From positions 5,622,647-5,686,646 of the forward strand of contig NC_087067.1 of assembly GCF_963678635.1 (NCBI RefSeq): 64,000 nucleotides of DNA, given 5' to 3'. How positions within the stretch are numbered: position 1 is the first letter of the stretch; the number at the start of each line of letters is the position of its first letter. The translations under genes and the position numbers were made by a program. Shown here piece by piece: positions 45,501 through 57,500 of this stretch. The notes under the pieces are model-generated. The model saw only the letters and a list, made by a program, of their open reading frames with translations. It was not told the DNA's origin and did no database searches. Source of the stretch: Symsagittifera roscoffensis. Its lineage: Eukaryota > Xenacoelomorpha > Acoela > Convolutidae.

Positions 45501-48500
45501 CATTTCACCAATAGACAACTGGAGCTTACTAACAAAAACGCAAAACGTTCCGCAAATGCTCCCATAGTAAATGGTATAGAAAGTTCTAAAGTTGTAAAGC
45601 AATGAAAGTCATGTTAAGCAGATATAACTTAAACTGTTTACACGACAACGCCAAACAAGTTGCATAAAAGTGTAAATGAACAAGTTACATTGCAGGAAAC
45701 TGGGCAGGTAAATGGTAAATGGTCACAAACTCACCATACTTCCTCAAATAAAATCAACAGGCCTCAAAAAAGATTTAATTTTTTTAAGTTGCCCCAAATT
45801 GGCCAAAATGGCAATTTTTAAACCCCCATAATTTCACGAAAAATGATCATAGGTGAAATATTTTTCCAATTTAAGCTCAAGACAACAACACTTTTTGAAT
45901 GATATATAAAAATCCTGTCAAAAATGGCTAATTAAATAGTCGAAACTTGTCTGAAGAAGAAAAACCACACCGAGCACAAACATTCCGTTACTTTCGTTAC
46001 GAAAGTCGGAACAATAATAGTCTGTGTTAAAATCATCAGCATTGGCTGTAGTTAAAAGTTGGTTATTGGAAATGAACACTTTCAAAATGAACACTTTTTG
46101 CGACTTAGGTTGGAAAAAAAGATAGTTCATACTATAACACAAGCATTGCTTGTGCAAATATGCGTATAAACAGCTTCGTTTTCCAAGTAGTATGGAAAAT
46201 GGCATGCTAGTTTAACACCTGAATCTAAGCACAATCAAAAAAACTTTGATCAGAAAAAGATTCGCACTGGGAATCTCCTGAAGAAAAACTACTTTCTTTA
46301 ACCACTGAACTTTGTGTCCAACCTGTATGAAAAATCAATTAGCATTGAATGCGCCTTGATTCCATTTGGCGAAAATGGAAGCTGATAAGAACTCTCTCTT
46401 CAAAATTTCATAATTTTTATTTTTCTTTTTATTACTAACTCATCGCAATCAATCCCACTGAATCCTAAATTGCATTTGTCTTTTTTGTTCCAGAGCACTA
46501 GCTTCTTAGAAAGAAAATGGTATTTCTCTTAACTTGATCTACAAACAAGATTTTTACAAACCAGTTTTCTGTGGAGCTAAGTGACCAACAAATAAGGGTA
46601 AGGCTATGTTACTATGTGAGCAAGTGCATGAACCTATCCGAACAAAAATAGATATAAATGCATGCAGACATTGAGTATGAGATACTTTCCTCTTCAAACA
46701 TCGCATTACATCCGCTGATCCAGATGCGAAGCTTAACTTCTCAAACAAGAAAAAACGAAAAAAGCAGCTTTAGAAATGTCAAAAAAGAGAACTACGGGAA
46801 AAAATGAAATCTTGCACTAGAAAAAATGACCTCTCTGGGAATTGAACCTGTCCTCTAGAACTCAAATTTTTCAGTTGACTGCCCAACACAATTGTGACAA
46901 CTGACGGCTATAAAAACCAAATACACAAGAAAAAGCGACAAACAGCAGCTTCGAAATGCACAAAAAGACAAAATTTGCATGTAATAATTTGGATGTGATA
47001 AACTAAAGGCAACCAAACTAACTTTGCATGTAATAAATTAGGAATTATAGAGCCAATTTGCGTATAAATCATGCTTTTCGAAAATTTCGCGAAAAATACT
47101 GAATTGGAAAATTTCTAAAAAGTAGTTTTTATGATTGCTCTGTTTTCTGGAGCTATTGTCTTTTTTTTCGGTTCAATTGATGAATTAAAAATGTTGAGTT
47201 AATTTAATAGTAATCAAATGTCAAAACACATTTGATTATTATTAAATCGCGAATTCAGCCTTCTGCTTAAAAAGTGCCACCAAAAGTACTAACAACATTT
47301 GGAAAATTGTCCCACTTGAAGCGAAAGCGGTAAAAAAGCGTCCGAGCAAGGAGTATAAGCAAAAGCGATCACGAATTTTCTAAAGCATTAACAAAAGCGG
47401 AAAACCGGTTGGATTTTTTAAACACAAAAAATTTTATCTAAAAAGATCGCATGTAAATTTTTTGGTCTGAACAAAAAATCCCATGCATATAAATTCCGTT
47501 AAATAATATCCCATGCATTTAAATAAAGTCGGAACAATGTCTATAGTTAGTTTTTCCATTGTAAGAAAACTTTCATAGAAAAACATACGAAAGTATTAAG
47601 CGAATAAGCGGTGCATTTGGATAAGAAAAAAAAACGATTTTTGAAAAAGAGTCGATAGCGAAAAGCGATTGTAAAAAGCGATGATAATGCTCTGTTTGCT
47701 ATATAGCTTGGAAAAATAGTAACATTGAAGTATCACACTACGCAGCGCTTGTGAAATAAAAAAAGTCAATCAATTGTCTAGAAAACCCATGAAATTGAGT
47801 TAACATTCTCAGCATTCATTTTTCGCTGGAAATCCTAAACTTCACGATTCGGAGTTTCAAGTCTCGTAGTCCCGAAATTTGTCAGTCAATGCAGGGTCTA
47901 AAAATATACCATAATGCGACATGGCTATTAGAATAAGCACTTAAGTGTTTCTAACCTGAACATGGCGAGTTGCAGTGACACTTGGAAGAATGCATCAGGA
48001 CTGAATTGGAACTGTTTGATGGTATTCTTGCCGAACGAGTCAAATACACACACCTTCAGATCGAGACCACCGATGAGCCTATAAAAATCAACAGTTAGAG
48101 AACAAACATTTCAGGAACGTTTGAAAGTTAATCAAACTTCAGGCGATGAGCATCCTAAGGATTACCCGCACGTCGCACTGAATGTGAAATTTAGTGGAAA
48201 CTACTAAAACTGTTCAGCCTCAAATAAATTCAGTTGCCTGAATCGTTTGTTCCATTTATGTTTGTCTTGAAGTATCTTCTGTCTTGAGTCGTTTTCAGTC
48301 TGTCTTCGGTCGTTTTGTGTCGTTTTAAGTATCTCTTGCTTCTGATACGAAAAAAGACTAAATATTCATGCTCATTCGTACAATTCAGAATATATACTAA
48401 CTGATCCAGATGTTGCTTAGCTGTTTCCACCGCACTGGATATGTCTGGAATGACATCAGTGTTGAATTGGAGGCGAGTCACAAGTGCAGAACATTCTTCA

Positions 48501-51500
48501 GCATCGACTGCAACTGACGCACTCAGACGAACGTCTTTTCTAAAGCATTCAAGTTAGTTCTACTCATGGATTTCGCATTACAATAACTCATTTAATTGGA
48601 AACATGTAACCAACAATTAACAAAAAAATGTGAAAACAATTGAGAGGAAGCAAAAAGCGGACAATGGACACAAAATCTTTTGAGTTTAATAAGTTATGAA
48701 GCTGAAAACGATAGCCGAAATTCATTTTCAAATTCTTTAGTCAGTTCAAATCAACAAACTTACATAAAGTACTGTTGAACAAGAAATTATACAGAAGGTT
48801 GAAAAACAAGGATAATTTTAAAAATGGAAAACCCTTGAGCAATTTGTACGGAGCTTCTCACCACTTGCGATACAAACAACCAAAAAAAAGTCAAAAAAAA
48901 ACAAGGTGAACCACAACTTTCGATAAAAAAAAACTTGGGACCCAGCTTAAGCTGCAGGTACCTGTTTGATAATTTTTGAATTTATAATGATGATGGATGA
49001 CATACCTAATTTCAAAAAATGGACTTTGCCTAAAACCTAAGTTGTTTTTCTACCGAAATAAGTGGGAAGAATGAAAAATTTAGAGAAATTGGAACTTTCC
49101 CGAGGACATAACATTTTTTATTACAAAAATTAAAGAGTCGACGCTTCTGCAGAAAAAATCTCGCTACCAGTTTTTTCAATTCAACCCTTCATCTCAGATT
49201 TGATAGAGTAATTTTCAAGAAAATTCAAAAAGTTTCTACAAAAACGGTCATTAAGCCAAAAACTTGAATTTTGCGATGGCTATAACTGTTGGTACCAAAA
49301 CATTAGGTGAGCTTCCCACATCCCGTTTTTTATATGAGAAAAGTCAACAACCTTCTAAAATTGGTCAAAAATCAAAAAATAACTTTTCCAATAGCCATAA
49401 ATTTGCTTATCCAGGGGAAATTTATACAAACCGTTCTTTCGATTGAGCCCAAAATCTTAGATTTGGAAGAGCAGTTTTAGAGTTTGAAAAAAAAACTGTC
49501 ATTTAAAAAATTTGGCGTAGCCGCGTATGCAAGGGAGCTTACCACACCCCCTTTATGTCGTTTGATCCCAAATTCTAAGATTACGGAGGGATACTGAGAA
49601 AATTTTTACGGAGAAAATACAAAAAAGAACATCACAAAACGATCAAAACATTTGATTTTCACGAGAGCCATAAATTTTTGTTTAAAAAAATTGAGCGTAG
49701 CAGTTTATGCAGGAGAACTTGCTTTTCATAAACTGTTCCTGTTCCATCGATTGAAACCAAATTCTGAGATTGGGGAGGGTAGTTTTTGAGAAAACCCTAT
49801 TTCAAAAAAGCGTAAAAAATTAATCGTAGCCATTTATGCAGGAGAGCTGGCTTTTCACACACTGAAATCGAAAAGTTTCAAAAACAGACAAAAAACTCTT
49901 TCTTCCGAGAACCAAAACTTAACTTATAAAAAAATTGCCTGCAGCCGCTTATGCAGGGAGCTTTTCACAAACCGTTTTTCGATTGAAATCAAAATCTTAA
50001 GATTTGAGAAATTATTTATCGAGAAAAGTCTGAAAAACCCGTCAAAAAATCTAAATTTCAATTTTTCCGAGTGCCAACATTTATTCCGCACAGAAACTTG
50101 GGCGTAGCTGCTCATACAGAGGCTCTTCACAATAGGTGTTCTTTCCACTGCACTAAAAATTTCAGATTTGGTAAAATAGTTTGAGAAAAGTTTGAAAAAA
50201 GTTCAAATGAAAACTGACTTCTTCGAGAGCGAGTAAAAAATTTGTATGTTCCTGCTTATGCAGGGAATCTCCACGCATCCTGATCTCTCCATGGAACCGA
50301 AATTTTCAGAATTAGTACGTCATTTGCAAGGGCCATAACTTTCGTGTGGAAAAAAAATTCGACGTGGCCGCCAATGTTAGGGAGCTTTTTACAGCCCCTG
50401 TTTTATATTGGATCTAAAATCTCATAATTCGCAGGCTAGTTTTTGAGAAAATGAAAAAACAAATCTAAATATTCGGGTCAAATACAGAGGTTTTCCTTCA
50501 AGGTATGGTAAAAAATCATAAAAAGCAGTTTTTGAGAGAAGTGAAAAAATTTTCTGAAGCATCTCACAAAAGGTCTCAAAGAATTTGGGGAGGAAATTTG
50601 TCTTCAGCTGTTTTTTTTCCTTGGAAAGTGGAAACATATATTAGAACGTGTCGAATGATATATAAAATAAAGCCCTTTCAGCCGTGATTCGAATATTAAA
50701 AATTTTTCAAAAAATTGTCCGTGTCGAGAAAACCCGATTTGGAATTTTTCATGAGGTTTTGCATAACTTCGAGCAAGTAAAGCTTTTTTGGGAAACTGTT
50801 TGTTTAAAGAAAAAAACTATATAGCGTTAAAGCTATTTGAACTTCATAAAAATTCAGGAGTGCCACTTTATTGATAACTTAGTTAATTACCCAAACTCAG
50901 CACAGCCAACAGAAACAGACAGTTGGAAGAGTCAAGGAACGCCAGTACAAAGAAAAAAATTGATGGCCTTAAGGCTCTTTGAATTGCCAAAACAATTTAT
51001 GACTGACACTCTTTTTAATACAATGAACCCAATTTGAGACAACTGAACCAATAAGTGAATTTTTTTATTTCGTAGGGAAATCTGAGATTTAAATCCATTT
51101 TCAAAAATAGAAAAAAAAATCAACACGGCCTATATTGGATGGTCTTTTTTCCTTCTCATCTCGCATATACGCGTCAATTGTATGGTGAAACGAGCGGTTT
51201 AAAAAGATCAAATGAGAAGTTCGATTACGTTTGGCATTGCCTAATTCGCATGTCAGTTTTTATAGGTATCCGCACGTGAGCCGGATTATGAAGTGAATGA
51301 GATCATGAAGCACATTATGCAGATGATATCATATATCAGTCAACATTGATCATCATCACTTACGCGTACTCTCTCATTAGGGCAGTGTAAAGACTGGAAA
51401 TGGTGCCTTCTGCGCCACTGTGCTCGATTAGTACGTTCAAATAATCACTCATACCAACGATCACCTACACAAAACAGGTTTGATTGGTTCTCCGAAATTA

Positions 51501-54500
51501 CAACTCACTTTAGATTTGAGAAGTGATGAGACAATGATGAGTCATGGATCTCGGTGGGCGCAATTGCCTCAGCTGTGCTATGCTCTTGAGTCGCACCAAA
51601 GGTTCCCGACATGCTTACGATTACCTTAAAACACCTCATTTTTTATTTAAAGCCATACAAATTACAAAGAACGCCAAATTCACTCAAATCAACACTGAAT
51701 GTTTCGAACAACAATTTTTTTAAATCAAAAAAATGAACCATCATATGGTTTGATTTTTGCTTCGTCCTGGTTAAAAAGCCTTCAATTGTCAAGTTGCAAT
51801 TGTGCCTACACACTGTCAACCAAAACCATTTATTTTGACTTGTCAGGGGAGCGGCGGTTACGTCTTCGCCTCTCAAGCGAAACGTCGGAGGTTCGAGGCA
51901 CACCAAGATCCGTGCTCATTGCTTGAGTGTAAGGCAAACCAAGCCCAGAAAAATAGCCAAAAAATTGCATGTTATTATGAAAATAGGGAAAGAGCAACGG
52001 TTCTCCGTGTACAGCTGCTTAAAAAATGAAAACACAGAGAATTATTCGTTTTTAACTAATTATTTACTTCTAGCAAAGCCAATTGATGTGTGAGAGTAAT
52101 ATGGTCTTTCTTGTTTGAGACTATTTGAAATCATTTTATGACTAAAATGAATAAAAATGGGCCAAGAACAGATCACTGAGATACAATAAAAATACTACTT
52201 TAAGTTCGATCTTAAAAAGTTTGTCTCGACGTACTGATAACAAAAGTCAAGGCAAGATTCCAAAAGTTTTAGCAGAGATCCTCTGAATCCTGTAAGTTCT
52301 AAATTTATTAGCCAGTCAGAGTGATCAACCATATCAAAATTTTGTTGAAATTTAAAAGTATTTTGAAAATTTAGTTTTTTGTTCGTTAACAAGTTGAACC
52401 ATCTTCTAACAGTGTAATGATAGCTTCAACCGTGCTCCTTTTGGATTTGAAACCAAACTGAGTGTTTCGAGATATATTAAATTTGCCTACATATGATTGA
52501 GCTTGCTCAAAATTGTTTTCCAGAACTGTAGAAGTGAAATTGGTCTGTCAATTTTTTCTATCTGAAAATTGGTGCACATTTTTCATATGATATCACTAAA
52601 TAATTGTTTATAAAAGTTATGTGGAACCAATCATTCGTAGAGTTTTCGTTTATGCAATCACTTACATTACAAATCGTTAAAACTGGCAAGGAAAATCTGA
52701 GGGCTAATTAGAACAATTAGAACGCAGGACTGTATTATTCCATGAAAAAATATATATGGCTAGAGAAACTTTAGCTTACGATATGTTGAAATTAGCCGGG
52801 AAAAATTGTTTGTCAAGAAAGCCAAGTTGATTCATTGAGATATGTCATAACTGAGCAAATGTTAAGCACGATAAATACAAAAAGAAAAAAATCAAAGTTA
52901 GCAATAAGTAGAAATAAAACCAAGAGGGTCGATTAGACCTAAAATCGAAAAATGTTACATATTGTTTTAAATTATTTTCCCACCTGGGTCGTTTTTTTTT
53001 GAAAGTGGCTTTCAATAACGCTACTCGGAAAACTGAATGAGTAAAACTTTGAGTCTACAAAACTACTTAGAGGACGCAAGCCAATTATGACGCATTAGCA
53101 GTACCAGTTAGTGAAAAAAAATATTTACCAACCTTCTTGAGCGGACGCATTTTCACTAGAATAGGAAAAAGTTCATTAAAAACATCCTACCCTGCCCAGG
53201 TTCGAACCCTCTTAATTTAATGCGGGTCTCCTTCCCTACCTTACGCTACAGATCCATGATACCTTGAAGCTAAAGTGCTATTTGTAATATAATAATTTGT
53301 GTTATTATCCTTAGGTTTGGTTGTACTTAATAGCTGGTTATTGATCAAAACGAACACTTTCAAAAAGAACACATTTTGTTGCAACAATAATTGCGTCGCA
53401 ACAATATTTGCGACTTAGGTTGGAAAAAAAAGATAAAGTTCATACTATAACACAAGCTTTGCTTGTGTAATGAACATATAGACTTTGTTTTTGTCTGTTT
53501 CTAGGTTACGGATAGAAAAAAACTACCCGAGAAAACGAAAAAACATCTAATTTTTTTAAGAAAAGGGTTCAAAGGTATAAAGAGGAGTACGTATAATAAA
53601 AAGTTAACAATAGAACAATCCATTGGTTCTAAGGAGTAAATTTATTTTCTTTTTCTCCTATTAATGACACAGCTGAAAACGGGCCGTGCAGGCTTAATGG
53701 TGTTCTTCTCTCATAAGGTTCAGATTTTTTCTATTATTTCAGTAAATATTTAATTATTATGATGATTATTATAAATGTATTATTAAGAGCTGAAAAACTC
53801 GAATATTGGTACTTTCCCTTTTGGATAAATCGTGTCAACTTAAAATGAAAAAACCGCATAGCCAAATGACAGTTGTGTCGGTGAGCTCAAAAAGACAGAA
53901 AAGCTTCCATTTTTCGCGTTTCAAAAGGAAAAAACATATAGCCTAACAGATCTTTAAGTTTCAGCTCTTAGATTGTCACTTTTTGATTTAACTAAGTCAA
54001 TTTGAGAAAACTCTTTCAAAAAACAACTTCTAGGAAATCTAAAAACTAAAATACACTTTAGAAAGTAAATGTCATCAAATTTTTGCGCCATTGAAATTGA
54101 GCCAGCGCGTGAGTTGCCTTTCGCATGCCTTATGATTTTTTAGTTCAATTCAAATTCATTTGCTATAAGCAAAGGATTAATTTGAAATGGACTAACAAAT
54201 CATTAGTCAATTCACGAAAAATCACATTTTGGGCGTAAAAATGAAGAAAAAGGCAAAACCACACAGCCAAAATAATTTAAAAATACATATCAACTTCATT
54301 TTTGGTACGTCAGAACTATCGAAAAAACTTCTATGCTCACGGAATCTGGACAAAGAGCACGAAATATAGCAAAAATTACAGAAGTACTAACTTGAATTGT
54401 CTTGTCAAACCATCTATTACACGAGTGCTTGTTCGATCCCCCTCCGTGAAGCGAAAACCCACTTAACTCCGACAACTTCTCTCTACTTTCAGTCACATCA

Positions 54501-57500
54501 ATAGTTCTAGTGTTCGATGACTCATTTTCAGGAGGGTCATAGTCCAAACAGAGCATGAAAATACTGGATTCGATCGTACGGAGAACTTCTCGGTTGTGGG
54601 GATCTAAATCGAATCAGGTAAACTTTTAACGGTGAGCACCTTCGCCATAAGTTTTTATGGCTTATATGAAACAAATAGATGAATCCACATAACAAAGAAA
54701 CAAGAGGATCCGGTTGCTAAGCCTATAGTTATAGAATATTCCGAACACGTAATTTAGAGAATAAAAAGAAAAAATGATAAATTACAAAAAGATATAATTC
54801 ATTTACAAAAAGGGATAACTTATTAGATTTTTTTATGACTTAAAAGGCTTTGATATGATATTTCAATAATTCATATCTGAATTTATTCTTTGGCAGCAAA
54901 ACTTGCGATGAAAAAAAACAAAATTGGTCATTTTTCCTAGACAAAAACACAAACAGGCAAAATCTTTCTCTGCGAATTCATTCAATGCTGACCTGAGGCT
55001 AATTGTGTGTACTGGTCAGTCCACGTATCTCTATGTTGTGACGTCAGAATGCCAATGGGAACATCAGGCGTCTGCTCATTCATAGCTTCTGTCTTCGTCT
55101 CCGGTGGAAGACACGATGACATGTAAACTCCCATGAGTCGCTTGAAGATCTCATCCCCACTTAACAACTTCCTGTCTCTGTCCAGAATGTCAACAGAGTA
55201 CATCTGAAAAACAAAAAATGTCCATCCTCTCTAGTCTAGTTAATAGATAATTCGAGTTTTTTTTTTTAATTTTCGTTGTTTTAATTAATTGTCTGTTAGC
55301 TTGTTTTATAGCAGAATGTCTCTCAGAACAAAAAGATCTGATCTTGCAGTGAAGCCAGACTGGTGCCTACGGACCTTAAAAAGAAGGTCAATGGTGCATT
55401 GCCTATTATAGCGCGTGATTGTTCCTTTAGGGTGAGGTAACATTACCGAGCCTAGAAACTAACCAAAAATTGCATTTATATCTTAACCAGGGACACAACA
55501 GCTTGTATGTAGGTCTTCCCTCACAAATTAATCGTCTCAACTTTAATTCGAACAATTTTCAAAAGTACAAACATTGACGACAAAACAGTCTTCGATTTGA
55601 ATCAAGACTGCGTTAAGTTAATGCAACTATTTCCTGCACCTTGTATGCATATATTTAAGTAATAAGTACATACGATCTACATAACAATCGCCCTCCCTAT
55701 GAAATCTACTAAAGAATTGCCACCCCTATAAATTGAAGCAGTAAATTAGCACTAAAGCGTACTATCTAAAAATCGAATTTTGCTGCATTCTGATTGTTCG
55801 ATTATTTGACTAACTTGACCTACTTAACAATTGCCCCCCTTCCCCTTATTTTATCACCTTATTCTGACACATGACAACGATATGTGTGGGTCCATTCGGG
55901 GCTCCATTGGGGTACACTACATAACCGTCCACTCCCTCTCTAGGCACTCTGCAAGCATTGAACAGTCTGTAGTACTGGATAAGACAGGGACCAACGCCAT
56001 CGCCGGACTTCTCCGCTGTCTTTCGAAACGAGTCAACAAACTCCGGGCTGAAATGTAACGCTTGATATGAAACATTAGAAGGACATTAAGGTTTCATTTA
56101 GAGTTCAGCGAACTGATTAGTGTACTCTTCATCATGAGAGTAAAAATAACTATCTACAAACATAGCCAAATAAGAGTTAGAAAAGAGTAATGAACGCAAG
56201 GAAACTGAAAAAAAATGACTGGTTTTTTTTTAAAATCAACTTTCGGATTTCAAAGAAAAAATATATGCCCTCAAAGCTTGTTGAATTTCACAAACAATTT
56301 ATGATTGGTGCTTTTAAGATAAAGTTAAACCAATTTGAGAAAACTGCATCAATGAATATAATTTATATTTCGCTGGGAAATCTGAAAATTAAAATCCACT
56401 TTCGAAACTAGAAGTCGATCAGGCTTTTCGTGCCCTTTATACTTTTGCTGTTCGATAGTGGAGTTTGCCTTCTTTTTAACAATGGAAATGCACTGAACTT
56501 AAAAAAATCATAAGTCAATCTTTTTCAAAACAAAACGCAGCTTTTGAAGTCTACTGTAACGCGTGTTATATGTGGGATAAATTGACCAGATGATAGCTAT
56601 AACTGACCTCTGTATGTGTTGTATGGCCATGTGCTGTCCACACGCCAACTGAGTGGCACACTCTATCCAACTGTGCACATTGGGAAAGGGAGGAAGGCGG
56701 AATACAAAAGCGGGACTGACATTGATCACCACTGACTCTCTGAAGGACAAGTAGGCCGCATTCAGCCACCAGTCAGCCAGCTTATACATAACACAGTCCA
56801 CGATTAAAATGAATATACGGTCAACTTCTTTCAGAGGCACAATTAGGAGGGGGAGTAGTTGTCCTCTCCGAGAAATCAACTTTCACCAACGAAAAATTCC
56901 CTTCTTCGGTACACTTTTTGGACAAACATTTTTCGCCAATAAATACTAATAAAATTGTTGAAAGAAAAAAGAAAGGAAAAGACAATTTTTGAGAAAACTT
57001 TCCAAAAAAGTGCCCAAAAGGCCATTTTGGCACGTTTCCTCAATAATCTGTCTGCCGCATATATAATTTTCATAACACGGCGAGTAGTATTATGTTGCAT
57101 GATTTTATAAGCTGAACTCATTAACAGAGAACCCAGCATGAAACCTGCAATACAAACAAGAGGGAAATTTAAAATTGGAATATAACAGAGATTGGGGCTT
57201 AACCTTGGCGTTTAAGGTTTATCGAAAATTACATAAAAAGATGAAGTAATTGCGTTGAGCTGGAGCTCATGAAACATAGATAAACATCAAAAAGTTACCC
57301 AATTTGGTGATTTTTGGGCCCTTTCTTCCAGATATTTCTGACACTTCTGCACCACGGTGTCCGTGCTCGTCTCAGAAGCAATCTTAACAGATAAACGAAA
57401 TAAATCACTAATTGATGTAATTATGCAAAAAAAGTTTCTGTTCGAAACTTGAATGCTACTGGCAAACAGTCAAATAAAAATTCGAGAATTCAATAAAATC

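Larger units (their letters stand above)
52571..54391. other. Gene 2 intron remainder
   Basis: AT-rich. It contains the tRNA-like fragment near 53.2 kb and the R2 copy at 53.3 kb; the rest shows nothing recognised. Confidence 0.4.

Noticed and set aside
48960-50480. CRISPR-like array of regularly spaced repeats
   Set aside because: The repeated words are degenerate, unevenly spaced and continuous with their 'spacers', and the genome is eukaryotic. It is a decayed tandem repeat.
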